From the NCBI GenBank assembly GCA_964245825.1, contig CAXTNT010000002.1, positions 1-64,000 on the forward strand: DNA of 64,000 bases. The letters run 5' to 3'. Of this stretch, positions 16,379 to 25,149 are shown piece by piece. The DNA comes from CAJCIY01 sp964245825 (GTDB lineage: Bacteria > Actinomycetota > Actinomycetes > Mycobacteriales > CAJCIY01). The position numbers and the translations under genes are program-made. Under the pieces are notes generated by a model that ran no database searches, was not told the DNA's origin, and worked only from the letters and a program-made list of their open reading frames with translations. Every line of letters begins with the position of its first letter. The stretch's first letter is position 1.

Positions 16379-17197
16379 TCAGGTGGGGAGAGCGCCCACC
16401 GCCGTCAGCCGGGCGAGCACCCGGACGACGCCGTCGTCGTCGTTCGTGGCGGTGACCTCGTCGGCCGCCGCGAGCGTCGCCGGGTGCGCATTGGCAACCG
16501 CGACGCCGTGTCCGGCCCAGGTGAGCATCGAGACGTCGTTGAAGCCGTCGCCGAACGCCAGCACGTCCGTCGCCGTGATCCCGAGCGCCGCGGCGTACCG
16601 CTCCAGCGCGCTGGCCTTGTCGACGCCGGCGGCCGCGATCTCCAGCAGGCCGAGCGTCCCGCTCGAGTGGGTCAGGCTCACCGGCAGCCCGGCGCAGACG
16701 ACGGCGGCCACCTCGTAGAGTTCGTCCGCGGTACGTCTCGCAGCTCCGGAACCGCTGCGGCACAGCAGCTTCAGTATCGGCCGGGTCAGCATCTCGGCCA
16801 GCGGCAACGCCGGCGCGGCAGGGTCGGGACGGACCGCCGGATAGCCCCGCTCGGTCGCGAAAGGCGGATCGTCGGCGTACTCGACCGCGAACAGCGCTGT
16901 CGGCAGCGCAGCGCGCAGGGCCTCCGTACAGTCCCGGGCATCGACGCCGGCGAGGGGGCGGACGTCGAGCACCGCGCCGTCGTGCAGATCGACGGTCTGT
17001 GCCCCGTTGGCCACGATCGCGCCGCCGCCGTCGGGCACCACGCCCTCGAGCGCCCCCAGCCATCGCCGCGGGCGCCCGGTGACCAGGACGTACGGGACGG
17101 TCAGCGCCGCGAGAGCGGCCACCGTCGCGGGGGACGCCGTGCCGTCGGAACGCAGCAGCGTTCCGTCGAGGTCCGTGGCCACCAGCCGCACCGTCAC
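16379..17197 (-). CDS. HAD-superfamily phosphatase, Cof type
   Basis: The 272-residue HAD hydrolase has motif I DLDGTLLRSDG at about residues 8-18 (both Asp), motif II VTGRPRR, the conserved Lys in DKASAL and motif IV FGDGFNDVSML. The C2-type cap lies between motifs II and III, as in Cof/YbiV sugar-phosphate phosphatases. Start chosen at GTG 17197, one base after the serS stop; upstream in-frame residues overlap serS. The same gene stands next to serS in mycobacteria. Substrate unknown. Confidence 0.9.
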   Translation of the reverse strand: MTVRLVATDLDGTLLRSDGTASPATVAALAALTVPYVLVTGRPRRWLGALEGVVPDGGGAIVANGAQTVDLHDGAVLDVRPLAGVDARDCTEALRAALPTALFAVEYADDPPFATERGYPAVRPDPAAPALPLAEMLTRPILKLLCRSGSGAARRTADELYEVAAVVCAGLPVSLTHSSGTLGLLEIAAAGVDKASALERYAAALGITATDVLAFGDGFNDVSMLTWAGHGVAVANAHPATLAAADEVTATNDDDGVVRVLARLTAVGALPT

Positions 17198-17198
17198 G

Positions 17199-18452
17199 TC
17201 ACGGCTCGAGCACCTCGCGGCCACCGACGCACGGACGCAGGGCAGCCGGGACCACCACCGAGCCGTCCGGCTGCTGGTGGTTCTCCAGGATCGCGACCAG
17301 CCACCGGGTGGTGGCGAGCGTGCCGTTCAGGGTGGCGCAGGTCTGTGGCCGGCCGTCGACCCGGTGGCGGATGTCGAGGCGGCGCGCCTGGAAGGTCGTG
17401 CAGTTCGAGGTGGACGTCAACTCGCGGTAGGTCTGCTGCGACGGCAGCCAGGCCTCGCAGTCGTACTTGCGGGCGGCGCTCGACCCGAGATCCCCTGCCG
17501 CCACGTCGATCACCCGGTACGGGACCTCGACCTTGGCGAGCATCTCCTCCTCCCAGGCCAGCAGCCGCAGGTGCTCGTCGTGGGCATCGGCGGGATCGGC
17601 GTAGACGAACATCTCGACCTTGTCGAACTGGTGCACGCGGATGATGCCGCGGGTGTCCTTGCCGTACGACCCCGCCTCCCGGCGGTAGCACGAGGACCAG
17701 CCGGCGTACCGCAGCGGCCCGGTCGACAGGTCCAGCACCTCCCCGGCGTGATATCCGGCCAGCGGCACTTCGGAGGTCCCGACCAGGTAGAGGTCGTCGG
17801 CGTCGAGCCGGTAGACCTCCGCGGCGTGGGCGCCGAGGAAACCGGTGCCCTCCATGACCTGCGGCCCCACCAACGAGGGCGTGATCATCGGGATGAAGCC
17901 GGCGTCCACGGCCTGGCCCATCGCCAGCTGCAGCAGGCCGAGCTGCAGCAGCGCCCCCACGCCGGTCAGGAAGTAGAACCGTGCCCCCGCGACCTTGGCG
18001 CCGCGCTCGGTGTCGATCGCCCGGAGCCGCTCGCCGATCTCGAGATGGTCGCGGGGCGACTCGATGACCGGGATGGTGCCGACCTCGCGGACCGTCACGA
18101 AGTCGGCCTCACCGCCGGGCGGCGCGCCGTCCTCCACCACGTTGGGGACGGCGAGATGGGCCGTACGCAGGTTGGCCTCCGCCGCACCCTGCTCGACCTC
18201 CGCCGCCTTTACCCCGGCGGCGAGCGCCCGGGCCCGCTCGAGCACGGCCGGCCGCTCCTGCGGCGAGGCCGACCGGACGGCCGCCGAGGCGGCCTTCTGT
18301 TCCGCGCGGAGGTTATCGGCCCGGCTGACGGCCGCGCGTCGCGCCTCGTCCGCGGCCAGCAGCGCGTCCACGGCCTCCGTGGGCTCACCCCGCGCGGCCT
18401 GGCTGGCGCGTACGACGTCGGGATGCTCGCGCAGGAAGCGCAGGTCGATCAC
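17199..18452 (-). CDS. serS: Seryl-tRNA synthetase
   Basis: This class II synthetase charges tRNA-Ser (and tRNA-Sec where present). At 417 residues it has the N-terminal helical arm (about 30-105) that grips the long variable arm of tRNA-Ser. Motif 2 is CYRREAGSYGKDTRG and motif 3 is TLNGTLATTRWLVAILE; the TSTSNCTTFQARR segment is diagnostic. The start is GTG 18452, overlapping the pheA stop by 4 bp (GTGA). Two of its substrate tRNA genes, Ser(GCT) and Ser(TGA), lie in the same window. Confidence 0.97.
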   Translation of the reverse strand: MIDLRFLREHPDVVRASQAARGEPTEAVDALLAADEARRAAVSRADNLRAEQKAASAAVRSASPQERPAVLERARALAAGVKAAEVEQGAAEANLRTAHLAVPNVVEDGAPPGGEADFVTVREVGTIPVIESPRDHLEIGERLRAIDTERGAKVAGARFYFLTGVGALLQLGLLQLAMGQAVDAGFIPMITPSLVGPQVMEGTGFLGAHAAEVYRLDADDLYLVGTSEVPLAGYHAGEVLDLSTGPLRYAGWSSCYRREAGSYGKDTRGIIRVHQFDKVEMFVYADPADAHDEHLRLLAWEEEMLAKVEVPYRVIDVAAGDLGSSAARKYDCEAWLPSQQTYRELTSTSNCTTFQARRLDIRHRVDGRPQTCATLNGTLATTRWLVAILENHQQPDGSVVVPAALRPCVGGREVLEP

Positions 18453-19384
18453 GGGCGCCACTCCCCGCGTCGGACGGCGGCGAGCCACGCGTCGGCGGCC
18501 AGGTAGTCGCCGTCGGCGTTGCCGGCCCGCAGCGCGCGGGTCGGCGTGCCGTCCGCCCGCGGGTAGCTGCCGAGCACGCGGACCTCGGCGCAGATCCGGC
18601 GCAGCGCGGCCAGCACCGCGCCGACACGCGCCTCCGCGAGGTGGCCGTCGGCGTCCAGGTGGAAGCAGTAGCTGCCCAGCCCCGCGCCGGTCGGGCGGGA
18701 CTCGAGCCGGGTCAGGTTGACGCCGCGGGCGGCGAACTCGGTGAGCATCTCCAGCAGGGCGCCGGGCGCATCGGCCCGCTCGAACAGCACGAGGGTGGTG
18801 CGGTCTGCCCCCGTCGGCTCGGGCGGCGGCCCGGGCGGGGCGACCAGGACGAAGCGGGTGACCGCGCCGCCGCTGTCGGCGAGGTCGTCGATGAGCACGG
18901 CGAGCCCGTGCACCTCGGCGGCGACCGGCGAGGACACCGCCGCGTCGTACTCGCCGGCGGCCACGTCGCGCGCGGCTGTCGACGTCGAGGCGGCCAGGAC
19001 GACCTCGGCGGCCGGCAGCTGGGCGGCGAGCCAGCGGCGACACTGCGCCTCGGCGTGCGGGTGCGTGGCGACCGTCCGGATGGCCGTCAGCTCCGTCCCG
19101 GGGCGAACGAGCAGCGCGAAGTGGACCGGCAGGAGCACCTCCGCGCGGACGGCCAGGGGCGGTGCCTCGAGGTCGGCCAGGCCGTCGAGGGTCGCCGCGA
19201 CCGACCCCTCGACCGAGTTCTCGAACGGCACCAGCGCCGCGCTCACCTGGCCCTCGCGGACGGCCGCCAACGCCGCCGGGGTGGAGGGCTGCGGGACCGG
19301 CTCCGCGCTTGGGTCGAGCTGCAGCAGCGCCTGGTGGGTGAAGGTCCCGGGTGGGCCGAGGTAGCCGACGCGGGCGGCCGTCAC
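18449..19384 (-). CDS. pheA: Prephenate dehydratase
   Basis: This 311-residue enzyme converts prephenate to phenylpyruvate in Phe synthesis. The catalytic domain starts GYLGPPGTFTHQALL and includes PFENSVEGSV and the TRF motif (GGAVTRFVLV) needed for catalysis. The C-terminal ACT domain (about 200-280), with the ALLEMLTEFAARGVNLTRLESRP region broken over the Phe-binding site, gives feedback inhibition by Phe. It starts at GTG 19384, overlapping the DUF4446 stop. It sits in the DUF4446-pheA-serS-HAD operon. A much longer open frame through its upstream neighbours is only a GC-rich shadow. Confidence 0.95.
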   Translation of the reverse strand: MTAARVGYLGPPGTFTHQALLQLDPSAEPVPQPSTPAALAAVREGQVSAALVPFENSVEGSVAATLDGLADLEAPPLAVRAEVLLPVHFALLVRPGTELTAIRTVATHPHAEAQCRRWLAAQLPAAEVVLAASTSTAARDVAAGEYDAAVSSPVAAEVHGLAVLIDDLADSGGAVTRFVLVAPPGPPPEPTGADRTTLVLFERADAPGALLEMLTEFAARGVNLTRLESRPTGAGLGSYCFHLDADGHLAEARVGAVLAALRRICAEVRVLGSYPRADGTPTRALRAGNADGDYLAADAWLAAVRRGEWRP

Positions 19385-19899
19385 CGGGAGCGGGCGCCGG
19401 CCGGCGTGATGCCGGTGCCGCGCAGCGCGAACCCGATCGCCTGCTGCTCCTCCGGCGAGAGGGGGGCGTCGCTGTCGCCTGTCTTCACACCCTTGGCGTA
19501 CGACCGGGCCTCGGACCGCCCGTTGATGCTGGTGAGCACCACGCCGTCGCCGGCGTCGTCGAGCAGCGCCGCGGAGTAGGACAGCCGCCCGCCCATGTCG
19601 GAGAACGCGTCGTAACGCACCACCGCCACGTGCCGCACGGCGTCGGACACGTCGGTGCGCACCGCGTCCAGACCGGTGCCGAGGCTGCCGATCCGGGTCC
19701 GCAGGGCGGCCAGCTCGGCGCGCTGCTCCGCCAGCTGCTCCAGCAGGCCGCCGCCCTCGGCAGCCTCGTTCACATGGGCGTACGCCCGTCGAAGCCGCCG
19801 CAGCCGCAGCGCCGCGCCGAGGGCGGTGCCGAAGCCGACCACCGCGACCGCGCCGGCGCCGATCGCGACCCACTGCACGGTCTGGGCGTCGAGGAGCAC
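19381..19899 (-). CDS. DUF4446 family membrane-anchored protein
   Basis: The 172-residue protein has one N-terminal membrane helix (about 8-32), a basic stop-transfer stretch (RLRRLRRAY), a coiled coil (about 50-85) and a conserved domain with VRYDAFSDMGGRLSYSAALLDD and GVVLTSINGRSEARSYAK. This matches DUF4446, found in Gram-positive bacteria next to diverse genes, with unknown function. It is the first gene of the pheA-serS operon and its stop overlaps the pheA start. Confidence 0.88.
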   Translation of the reverse strand: MLLDAQTVQWVAIGAGAVAVVGFGTALGAALRLRRLRRAYAHVNEAAEGGGLLEQLAEQRAELAALRTRIGSLGTGLDAVRTDVSDAVRHVAVVRYDAFSDMGGRLSYSAALLDDAGDGVVLTSINGRSEARSYAKGVKTGDSDAPLSPEEQQAIGFALRGTGITPAGARSR

Positions 19900-19923
19900 G
19901 GGGGCATCGTAGCGACGTGGCGG

Positions 19924-21225
19924 TCAGACCAGCGCCGGCTCGGCGACCGTCCGGGCCGCCGCGCCAGGCCGGCTCCGGGCCCGCCAGGCCGACACCCCGA
20001 ACCACACGACCACCGCGATCATCGTCAGCCCGAACTCGTCGCTGACCAGTTGCCACAGCGCGCCGATGGGGCCTCCCTGCGCAACGTGATGGTCGTAGTC
20101 GGTGGCGAAGTCGAGGGCCCAGAGCGCCGCGAGTCCGAACGCCACCCGGTAGCGGGCGTCGCGCAGCAGCAACGCGAGCAACGGCAGCAGGTACACGAAG
20201 TGGTGCACCCAGGCGACCGGTGAGAGCAGGCAGCTGAGCAGGCCGGCGGTGGTGAGCCCGAGCAGCTCGTCGCCGCGCTGCCACGCCTGCGTCGTCACGT
20301 ACAGGCCGATTGCGGCGACCGCGACCGTCGCGACCGCCAGGACCACGGTGGACGGCGGCCCGTGCAGACCGGTCCGCAGCAGCATGCCGCGCAGCGACTG
20401 GTTGGCCGGGTCCGCGTTGTTGCCCAGCCGGTCGGAATGGAACAGGTTGTCGGTCCAGTAGGCAGCGGACGTGCTCGGCGCCACGGCCCAGGTGATCGCG
20501 GCGACCAGCAGGAAGCTCGCCGTCGCAACCGCCGCCGCACGCCACCGGCGCGCCAGCAGGAATGCGACCACGAACACCCCGGGTGTGAGCTTGATGGCGA
20601 TCGCGAGGCCGACGAGCGCGCCGCGCCAGCGGCCCAGGCGGGGGGTGAGCAGGTCCAGCAGCACCAGACCGAGCAGGAACATGCCGACCTGACCGAACCG
20701 GATCTGCTGGCGGACCGGCAGCAGGTACGCGGCCAGTACGAAGGCCGCCGGCAGCAGCAGCGGTTCGAGCCGTGGTCGGGACGCCCGCAGTCGCGCGGTG
20801 ATCGGCACGAGCAGCAGCCGCAGCGACGCGGCGAGCACCCCGTACACGGCGATGCTCCACAGCACCCCGTCGCCGCGCAGCGGGAGCAGGACCAGCGGCA
20901 CGGCCAGCAACGCCGCCGTCGGGGGGTACGTGAAGGGCAGCAGGCTGTACTGGGTGTTGACGTACTCGACATAGACCGGCCGGTGGTGCAGGAGGCTGAT
21001 GCCGGCCTGTCGGTACACATGCAGGTCGACCAGCACGTCTCCACGGACGTGCACCTGGTGCCACGGCTGCGGCGCGACCACGGCGATCGCCACGACCCAC
21101 AGCCACAGCCGCGGGCCGCGGAGGGCTGCCAGCGCCCGCTCCCGGCGGCCGGTCGGCACGACCTGCGGCGCCGATTCCGACACCGCTTCCGGTGCCGCTT
21201 CGGACGCCGCTTCCGACACCGCCAC
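19924..21225 (-). CDS. GT87 (DUF2029) polyprenyl-phosphate mannosyltransferase-like
   Basis: The roughly 433-residue membrane glycosyltransferase has about eleven helices. The first external loop includes DLHVYRQAGISLLHHRPVY (acidic residue and YRQA, typical of GT87 alpha-1,2-mannosyltransferases acting on lipoarabinomannan or related glycolipids with polyprenyl-phosphate-mannose). FTYPPTAALLAVPL and KLTPGVF are also typical blocks. Start set at GTG 21225 because GCGGAGG stands just upstream; GTG 21219 or ATG 21267 are alternatives. Divergent from arginine deiminase. Confidence 0.85.
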   Translation of the reverse strand: MAVSEAASEAAPEAVSESAPQVVPTGRRERALAALRGPRLWLWVVAIAVVAPQPWHQVHVRGDVLVDLHVYRQAGISLLHHRPVYVEYVNTQYSLLPFTYPPTAALLAVPLVLLPLRGDGVLWSIAVYGVLAASLRLLLVPITARLRASRPRLEPLLLPAAFVLAAYLLPVRQQIRFGQVGMFLLGLVLLDLLTPRLGRWRGALVGLAIAIKLTPGVFVVAFLLARRWRAAAVATASFLLVAAITWAVAPSTSAAYWTDNLFHSDRLGNNADPANQSLRGMLLRTGLHGPPSTVVLAVATVAVAAIGLYVTTQAWQRGDELLGLTTAGLLSCLLSPVAWVHHFVYLLPLLALLLRDARYRVAFGLAALWALDFATDYDHHVAQGGPIGALWQLVSDEFGLTMIAVVVWFGVSAWRARSRPGAAARTVAEPALV

Positions 21226-21317
21226 GTAGCCTCCGCGATCCCGCGCGTCTGCGCGCCGGCTGCCCATCGTAGGGAAGCCGACGCCCCCGCGTCGGCCCTC
21301 GGCTAGGGTCCGCCGCC

Positions 21318-22562
21318 ATGGGCGGCAGGCCACTGGTGGGCGTGACCAGCGAGGTGGGCAGGCTGCGCACCGTCCTGCTGCACCGCCCCGGCGAGGAGCT
21401 CCGAAGGCTGACCCCCCGCAACTCCGCCGACCTGCTCTTCGACGGCGTTCCCTGGGTGGAGCGGGCCCAGGCCGAGCACGACGCCTTCGCGGCCACGCTG
21501 CGCGGTCGTGGCGTCGAGGTGCTGCTGCTGCGCGAACTGCTCGAGGAGGCGCTCGCCGCCGCGGACGCGCGGACCGAGTGCGTCGAGGCCGCGGTCACCC
21601 CGGCGCTGGTGGGCCCGATCCTCGCCGAGCGGCTGCGCGCCGAGCTGCTCGACCGTACCCCGGCCACGCTCGCCTCGGCGCTCGTCGCCGGCATCACCGT
21701 CGGGGAGCTGTCGGCGCCCGCCGGCTCGCTGCTGCCCGCACTGTCCGCGCCGGGTGACTTCGTCGTACCCCCGCTGCCGAACCTGCTGTTCACGCGGGAC
21801 TCCTCGGTGGTGCTGGGTGAGCGGGTCGCGGTGACCCGGCCGGCGATGCCGGCCCGGCTGCGCGAGGTGAGCCTGACCGCCGCGGTCTGGCACCACCATC
21901 CGCGGCTGGCCGCGACACCGACCCTCGACACCAGCGGCGCGACCGGGCTGGAGGGCGGGGACGTGCTGGTGCTCGGCGACGGCGTGCTCGCCGTCGGCGT
22001 CGGCCAGCGGACGAGCCCAGCCGGCGTGGAGACGCTTGCGCTGCAGGCGTTCTCGGCGGGTACGGCGCACACCGTCCTCGCGGTGCCGATCGCCCAGGAG
22101 CGGGCCACGATGCACCTCGACACCGTCTGCACGATGGTCGACGTCGACGCGGTGGTGATGTACCCCCTCGTGGCCAAGACCCTGCGGGCGTGGACGGTCA
22201 CCGCCGCCGGCATCAGCGGCCCGCGACCGTTCCTGGAGGCGGCGGCCGACGCGCTCGGACTCGAGCGCATCCGCGTCGTCGACACCGGGCTCGACCCGGT
22301 CACCGCCGAGCGCGAGCAGTGGGACGACGGCAACAACACGCTCGCCGTCGCGCCGGGCGTGGTGGTCGCGTACGAGCGCAACGTCCGTACGAACGCGCGG
22401 CTGGCGGACGCGGGCGTCGAGGTGCTGCCGATTGCTGGGAGCGAGCTGGGCTCGGGCCGCGGCGGGCCACGGTGCATGTCCTGCCCGGTCTCCCGGGACC
22501 CCCTCCCAGCACCCGATCAGTCAGGACCTGGCGCTGTGGGGACGACGGCTCGCTCTGACTGA
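21318..22562 (+). CDS. arcA: Arginine deiminase
   Basis: This enzyme hydrolyses arginine to citrulline and ammonia. The 414-residue guanidino-modifying fold shows the substrate motif LFTRDSS, the catalytic Glu in GLEGGDVL, His in TMHLDTVCTMV and the nucleophilic Cys in the RGGPRCMSCPV block. The C-terminal tail after the Cys is about 25 residues longer than usual, reading through an inverted repeat. No arcB or arcC is adjacent, so it is not in an intact ADI operon; it may serve nitrogen supply or pH control. Confidence 0.93.
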   Translation: MGGRPLVGVTSEVGRLRTVLLHRPGEELRRLTPRNSADLLFDGVPWVERAQAEHDAFAATLRGRGVEVLLLRELLEEALAAADARTECVEAAVTPALVGPILAERLRAELLDRTPATLASALVAGITVGELSAPAGSLLPALSAPGDFVVPPLPNLLFTRDSSVVLGERVAVTRPAMPARLREVSLTAAVWHHHPRLAATPTLDTSGATGLEGGDVLVLGDGVLAVGVGQRTSPAGVETLALQAFSAGTAHTVLAVPIAQERATMHLDTVCTMVDVDAVVMYPLVAKTLRAWTVTAAGISGPRPFLEAAADALGLERIRVVDTGLDPVTAEREQWDDGNNTLAVAPGVVVAYERNVRTNARLADAGVEVLPIAGSELGSGRGGPRCMSCPVSRDPLPAPDQSGPGAVGTTARSD

Positions 22563-22565
22563 TCG
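22514..22565. terminator. Inverted repeat at the end of arcA
   Basis: CGATCAGTCAG (22514-22524) and CTGACTGATCG (22555-22565) form a perfect 11-bp inverted repeat around 30 bases. The right arm contains the arcA stop codon. It lies just before the convergent end of the flavoprotein gene, so a bidirectional terminator is the likely role; the large loop is unusual. Confidence 0.5.
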
Positions 22566-22579
22566 CGGTGGGGGGGTGG

Positions 22580-23731
22580 TCAGTGGTCCAGGAGGGCCGC
22601 GGCGAAGCGGACGGGCAGCCGGTTCGAGAGCGTCGCCAGGCTCGTGCGGCCGCCGAGCAGCGCGCGGAACTCGCGCCAGCCGGCCGGGCTCGCCAGCGCG
22701 AGGTGCAGCGTCCCCGGAAAGCGGGTGAAGCCGGTGAGCAGCCGCCGCCCCGCGTCGATGTCCGGCTGCAGGACGAGCTGCACCGAGCGGGGGTACGCGG
22801 CCGCCGTACCCGCCGCAGCGTGCTCGCCGGCCAGTCGGCCGGAGCGCAGCGCAAACGAGATGCCCTCGCGCGTCCACGGCTCCAACAACCCGGCGGCATC
22901 GCCGGCCACCAGGATGCGGCCGCCGGCGGAGACCAACGGCGACCCGGGCGCCCGTACGCGCGTGTGGTGGCCGCCCTCGACCTCGGGCACGCCGAGGCCG
23001 AGCCGCGCGACCAGCGCCGCGTAGTACGCCCGCAGCGCGCTCGCCCGGGCCCGGTCGCCGATCACGCCCACCGTCACGCGGCGGCCCTTGGGGAACAGCC
23101 AGCCGTACGAGCCGGGCACCGGACCCCAGTCGAGCAGCGCCCGACCGGCCCAGCCGGGCGGCGCCGGGAACTCGCCCTCCAACCCCAGGTCGGTCTGTGC
23201 ACAGCGGACGCCGACGAGAGCAGCCAGCCGGCTGGCGACACCGTCGGCCGCGACCACCCTGCGCGCGAGGACGCTGCGGTGCCCGCGCAGCAGCAGCCGC
23301 ACCTGAGCGCGGCTCTCCTCGGCGCCGGTAACAACCACCCCGGTGCGCACCGTTGCCCCCGCGTCGGCGGCGGCGTCGACGAGCGCGGCGTCGAAGGTAT
23401 CGCGATCGACCGTACGGAAGATCGTCGAACCCGCGCGCCGAGTCCAGCCGAAGCGGCCGTCGAGCGTCGCCGTCAGGGTGGTGACCTCGTCGCGCACCAC
23501 CGGCCGCACGTCGGCGCCGCCCGTACCTCGGCGCACGCCGGGGCCGCTCACGCCCTGGCGCAGCTCCAGGCCGGAGACGTCCGTGCTGACCCCGAGAAGT
23601 CCTCCGCCGCAGCGCTTGTAGCGCGGCGGCGTGGCCCGGTCGATCAGCAGCGTCCGCGCGCCGGCGGCAGCGGCGGCGCGGGCGGCGGCGGCCCCGGCCG
23701 GTCCCGCGCCGACGACTGCGACGTCGTACAC
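22580..23731 (-). CDS. Geranylgeranyl reductase-family FAD oxidoreductase
   Basis: The 383-residue flavoprotein starts with the Rossmann FAD motif VVGAGPAGAAAARAAAAAG, followed by a KRCGGGLL segment and the second FAD motif GRILVAGDAAGLLEPWTREGI. The family saturates isoprenoid chains such as geranylgeranyl or menaquinone side chains, and also includes epoxidase-like members. An isoprenoid substrate in the membrane is likely but not provable by eye. It ends four bases before the SEC-C gene in the same direction and probably shares its transcript. Confidence 0.87.
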   Translation of the reverse strand: MYDVAVVGAGPAGAAAARAAAAAGARTLLIDRATPPRYKRCGGGLLGVSTDVSGLELRQGVSGPGVRRGTGGADVRPVVRDEVTTLTATLDGRFGWTRRAGSTIFRTVDRDTFDAALVDAAADAGATVRTGVVVTGAEESRAQVRLLLRGHRSVLARRVVAADGVASRLAALVGVRCAQTDLGLEGEFPAPPGWAGRALLDWGPVPGSYGWLFPKGRRVTVGVIGDRARASALRAYYAALVARLGLGVPEVEGGHHTRVRAPGSPLVSAGGRILVAGDAAGLLEPWTREGISFALRSGRLAGEHAAAGTAAAYPRSVQLVLQPDIDAGRRLLTGFTRFPGTLHLALASPAGWREFRALLGGRTSLATLSNRLPVRFAAALLDH

Positions 23732-23735
23732 CGAC

Positions 23736-24680
23736 TCAGCGCAGGGTCAGCTGCTTGGCGGCGACCCCCGCGCGGACCCGCTTCTCCTCGGAGGTGAGCG
23801 GCGCCGACTCGGCCAACGCCTCATCGAGCCTCCTGCGCAGCTGCGCGGCGGGCTGCTCGACCGCAGCCGCCTCGGTGCCCGGCAGCAGGTCCCAGACCGG
23901 CATCACGATGCCGAGCGCGCGGAAGGCACCCACGTACCTGCTGCCGTCGCCCACGGTCAGCGACTGCCGCGCCTGGAGCCGGGCGAGCGCGTCCAGCAGG
24001 GGCTCCTCGTCGTCGGGGAGCGCCCAGCGCAGATGGGTCTTCGCGCCGATCCGGCACCAGTAGGCCGCGGCCACCGAGGTCAGCCGCGCGGTCGGGACCA
24101 CCTTGCCATTGGCCTCCGCCAGCGCCGCGGTCGCCTCCTCGCCCGGGTCCTCGACCCCGTCGAGCCACCAGTCGAAACCGGGGTGGACCGTGATCTCCAG
24201 CGGTGCCGGATCGAGCAGCGACACCAGGCCAGGCCCCGGCGCGGGCGCCGTCAGGTCGTCCAGCCCCTGCCCGCTCTCGCGGGTCAGCAGCTCTGTCAGC
24301 GCCTGCCCGAGGTCGCGGTCGGGATCGCCGCTGCGGGGTGCCGACTGCAGCGCGAGCATGCGGGTGCCGTCGGCGCGGACCATGGCGGGCCAGGCCACCG
24401 GCAGCACCGTGCCGAGCAGCACCGCCGTCCCGGAGTCGTCGGCGAGGGTGAGCGGTGCCGTCGCACTCGGCACGACCTCGCGCAGCGCGACGAGGTCGCA
24501 CTCGTCGACGCGTCCCGCGAAGGGACGCGGGTTGGTCGCGACCCCGGCCGCCCGGCCGTGGCAGGCCTTGTAGCGGCGGCCCGAGCCGCAGGGACAGGGC
24601 TCTCGCGCCCCGACCACCGCCACCTCCACGTCCGGTCCGGCGGCGGAGTGGCGTGGGCGACGTGCGGTCTTGGAACTCAC
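23736..24680 (-). CDS. DUF5926-like protein with SEC-C zinc motif
   Basis: The 314-residue protein has an N-terminal SEC-C motif PCPCGSGRRYKACHG at about residues 28-42, the zinc-binding element also found at the SecA C-terminus. The remainder is a conserved actinobacterial domain (DUF5926 type) with FDWWLDGVEDPGEEA and TARLTSVAAAYWCRIG. No catalytic role is known. It lies directly upstream of the flavoprotein gene, separated by four bases, so the two form an operon. Confidence 0.82.
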   Translation of the reverse strand: MSSKTARRPRHSAAGPDVEVAVVGAREPCPCGSGRRYKACHGRAAGVATNPRPFAGRVDECDLVALREVVPSATAPLTLADDSGTAVLLGTVLPVAWPAMVRADGTRMLALQSAPRSGDPDRDLGQALTELLTRESGQGLDDLTAPAPGPGLVSLLDPAPLEITVHPGFDWWLDGVEDPGEEATAALAEANGKVVPTARLTSVAAAYWCRIGAKTHLRWALPDDEEPLLDALARLQARQSLTVGDGSRYVGAFRALGIVMPVWDLLPGTEAAAVEQPAAQLRRRLDEALAESAPLTSEEKRVRAGVAAKQLTLR

Positions 24681-24807
24681 GGACCGAACCTACCGGCACC
24701 AGCACGGCGACCTTCGGGCGTCGCGAGCGGTCCTCCTGGCCGCAGCCGCGACCGTGATCCGTCAGCCGGCGCGCCGACCGGCCGACATCGTGAGTCCGGA
24801 CGATCCG

Positions 24808-25119
24808 TCAGTCGACGGTGGGCGCGGCGCCGTTCTCCGAGGTCAACGGACCACCGGCCCGGGCCCACGCGAGCATGCCGCCCTCGTAGTTGGTCACGTC
24901 GCGCCCCTGGGCCCGCAGGTACGCGGTGGCCTTCGCCGACCGTCCGCCGGCGTGGCAGACCGCGACGACGGGCTGGTCCGCCGGCACCTCCCCGACCCGG
25001 TCGGGCAGCTCGGCGAGGGGGATGTGGACGGCGTCGGGGGCGTGTCCGGCGGCCCACTCGTCGTCGCGGCGGACATCCAGCAGGAAGGCGCCGTCTGGGA
25101 CGCCTGGTCGTGAGCTCAT
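24808..25119 (-). CDS. Rhodanese-like domain protein
   Basis: The 103-residue single rhodanese domain has the active-site loop CHAGGRS, whose Cys carries the persulfide in thiosulfate/sulfur transferases, and the usual DVRRDDEWAAGHAPDAVHIP opening. Small single-domain forms deliver sulfur or act as sulfur carriers. It precedes the Fpg/Nei gene's 3' end without overlap; about 130 bp of non-coding DNA separate it from the SEC-C gene. Confidence 0.92.
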   Translation of the reverse strand: MSSRPGVPDGAFLLDVRRDDEWAAGHAPDAVHIPLAELPDRVGEVPADQPVVAVCHAGGRSAKATAYLRAQGRDVTNYEGGMLAWARAGGPLTSENGAAPTVD

Positions 25120-25149
25120 GCGGGGATTGTCGCGCGACCACGGGTGCGG

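Noticed and set aside
18449..22477. Minus-strand open frame of 1342 codons spanning pheA to arcA
   Set aside because: Only its 3' end (pheA, from GTG 19384) has protein-family similarity. The rest runs across DUF4446, GT87 and arcA in other frames and is Arg/Ala/Pro-rich shadow sequence typical of high-GC DNA.
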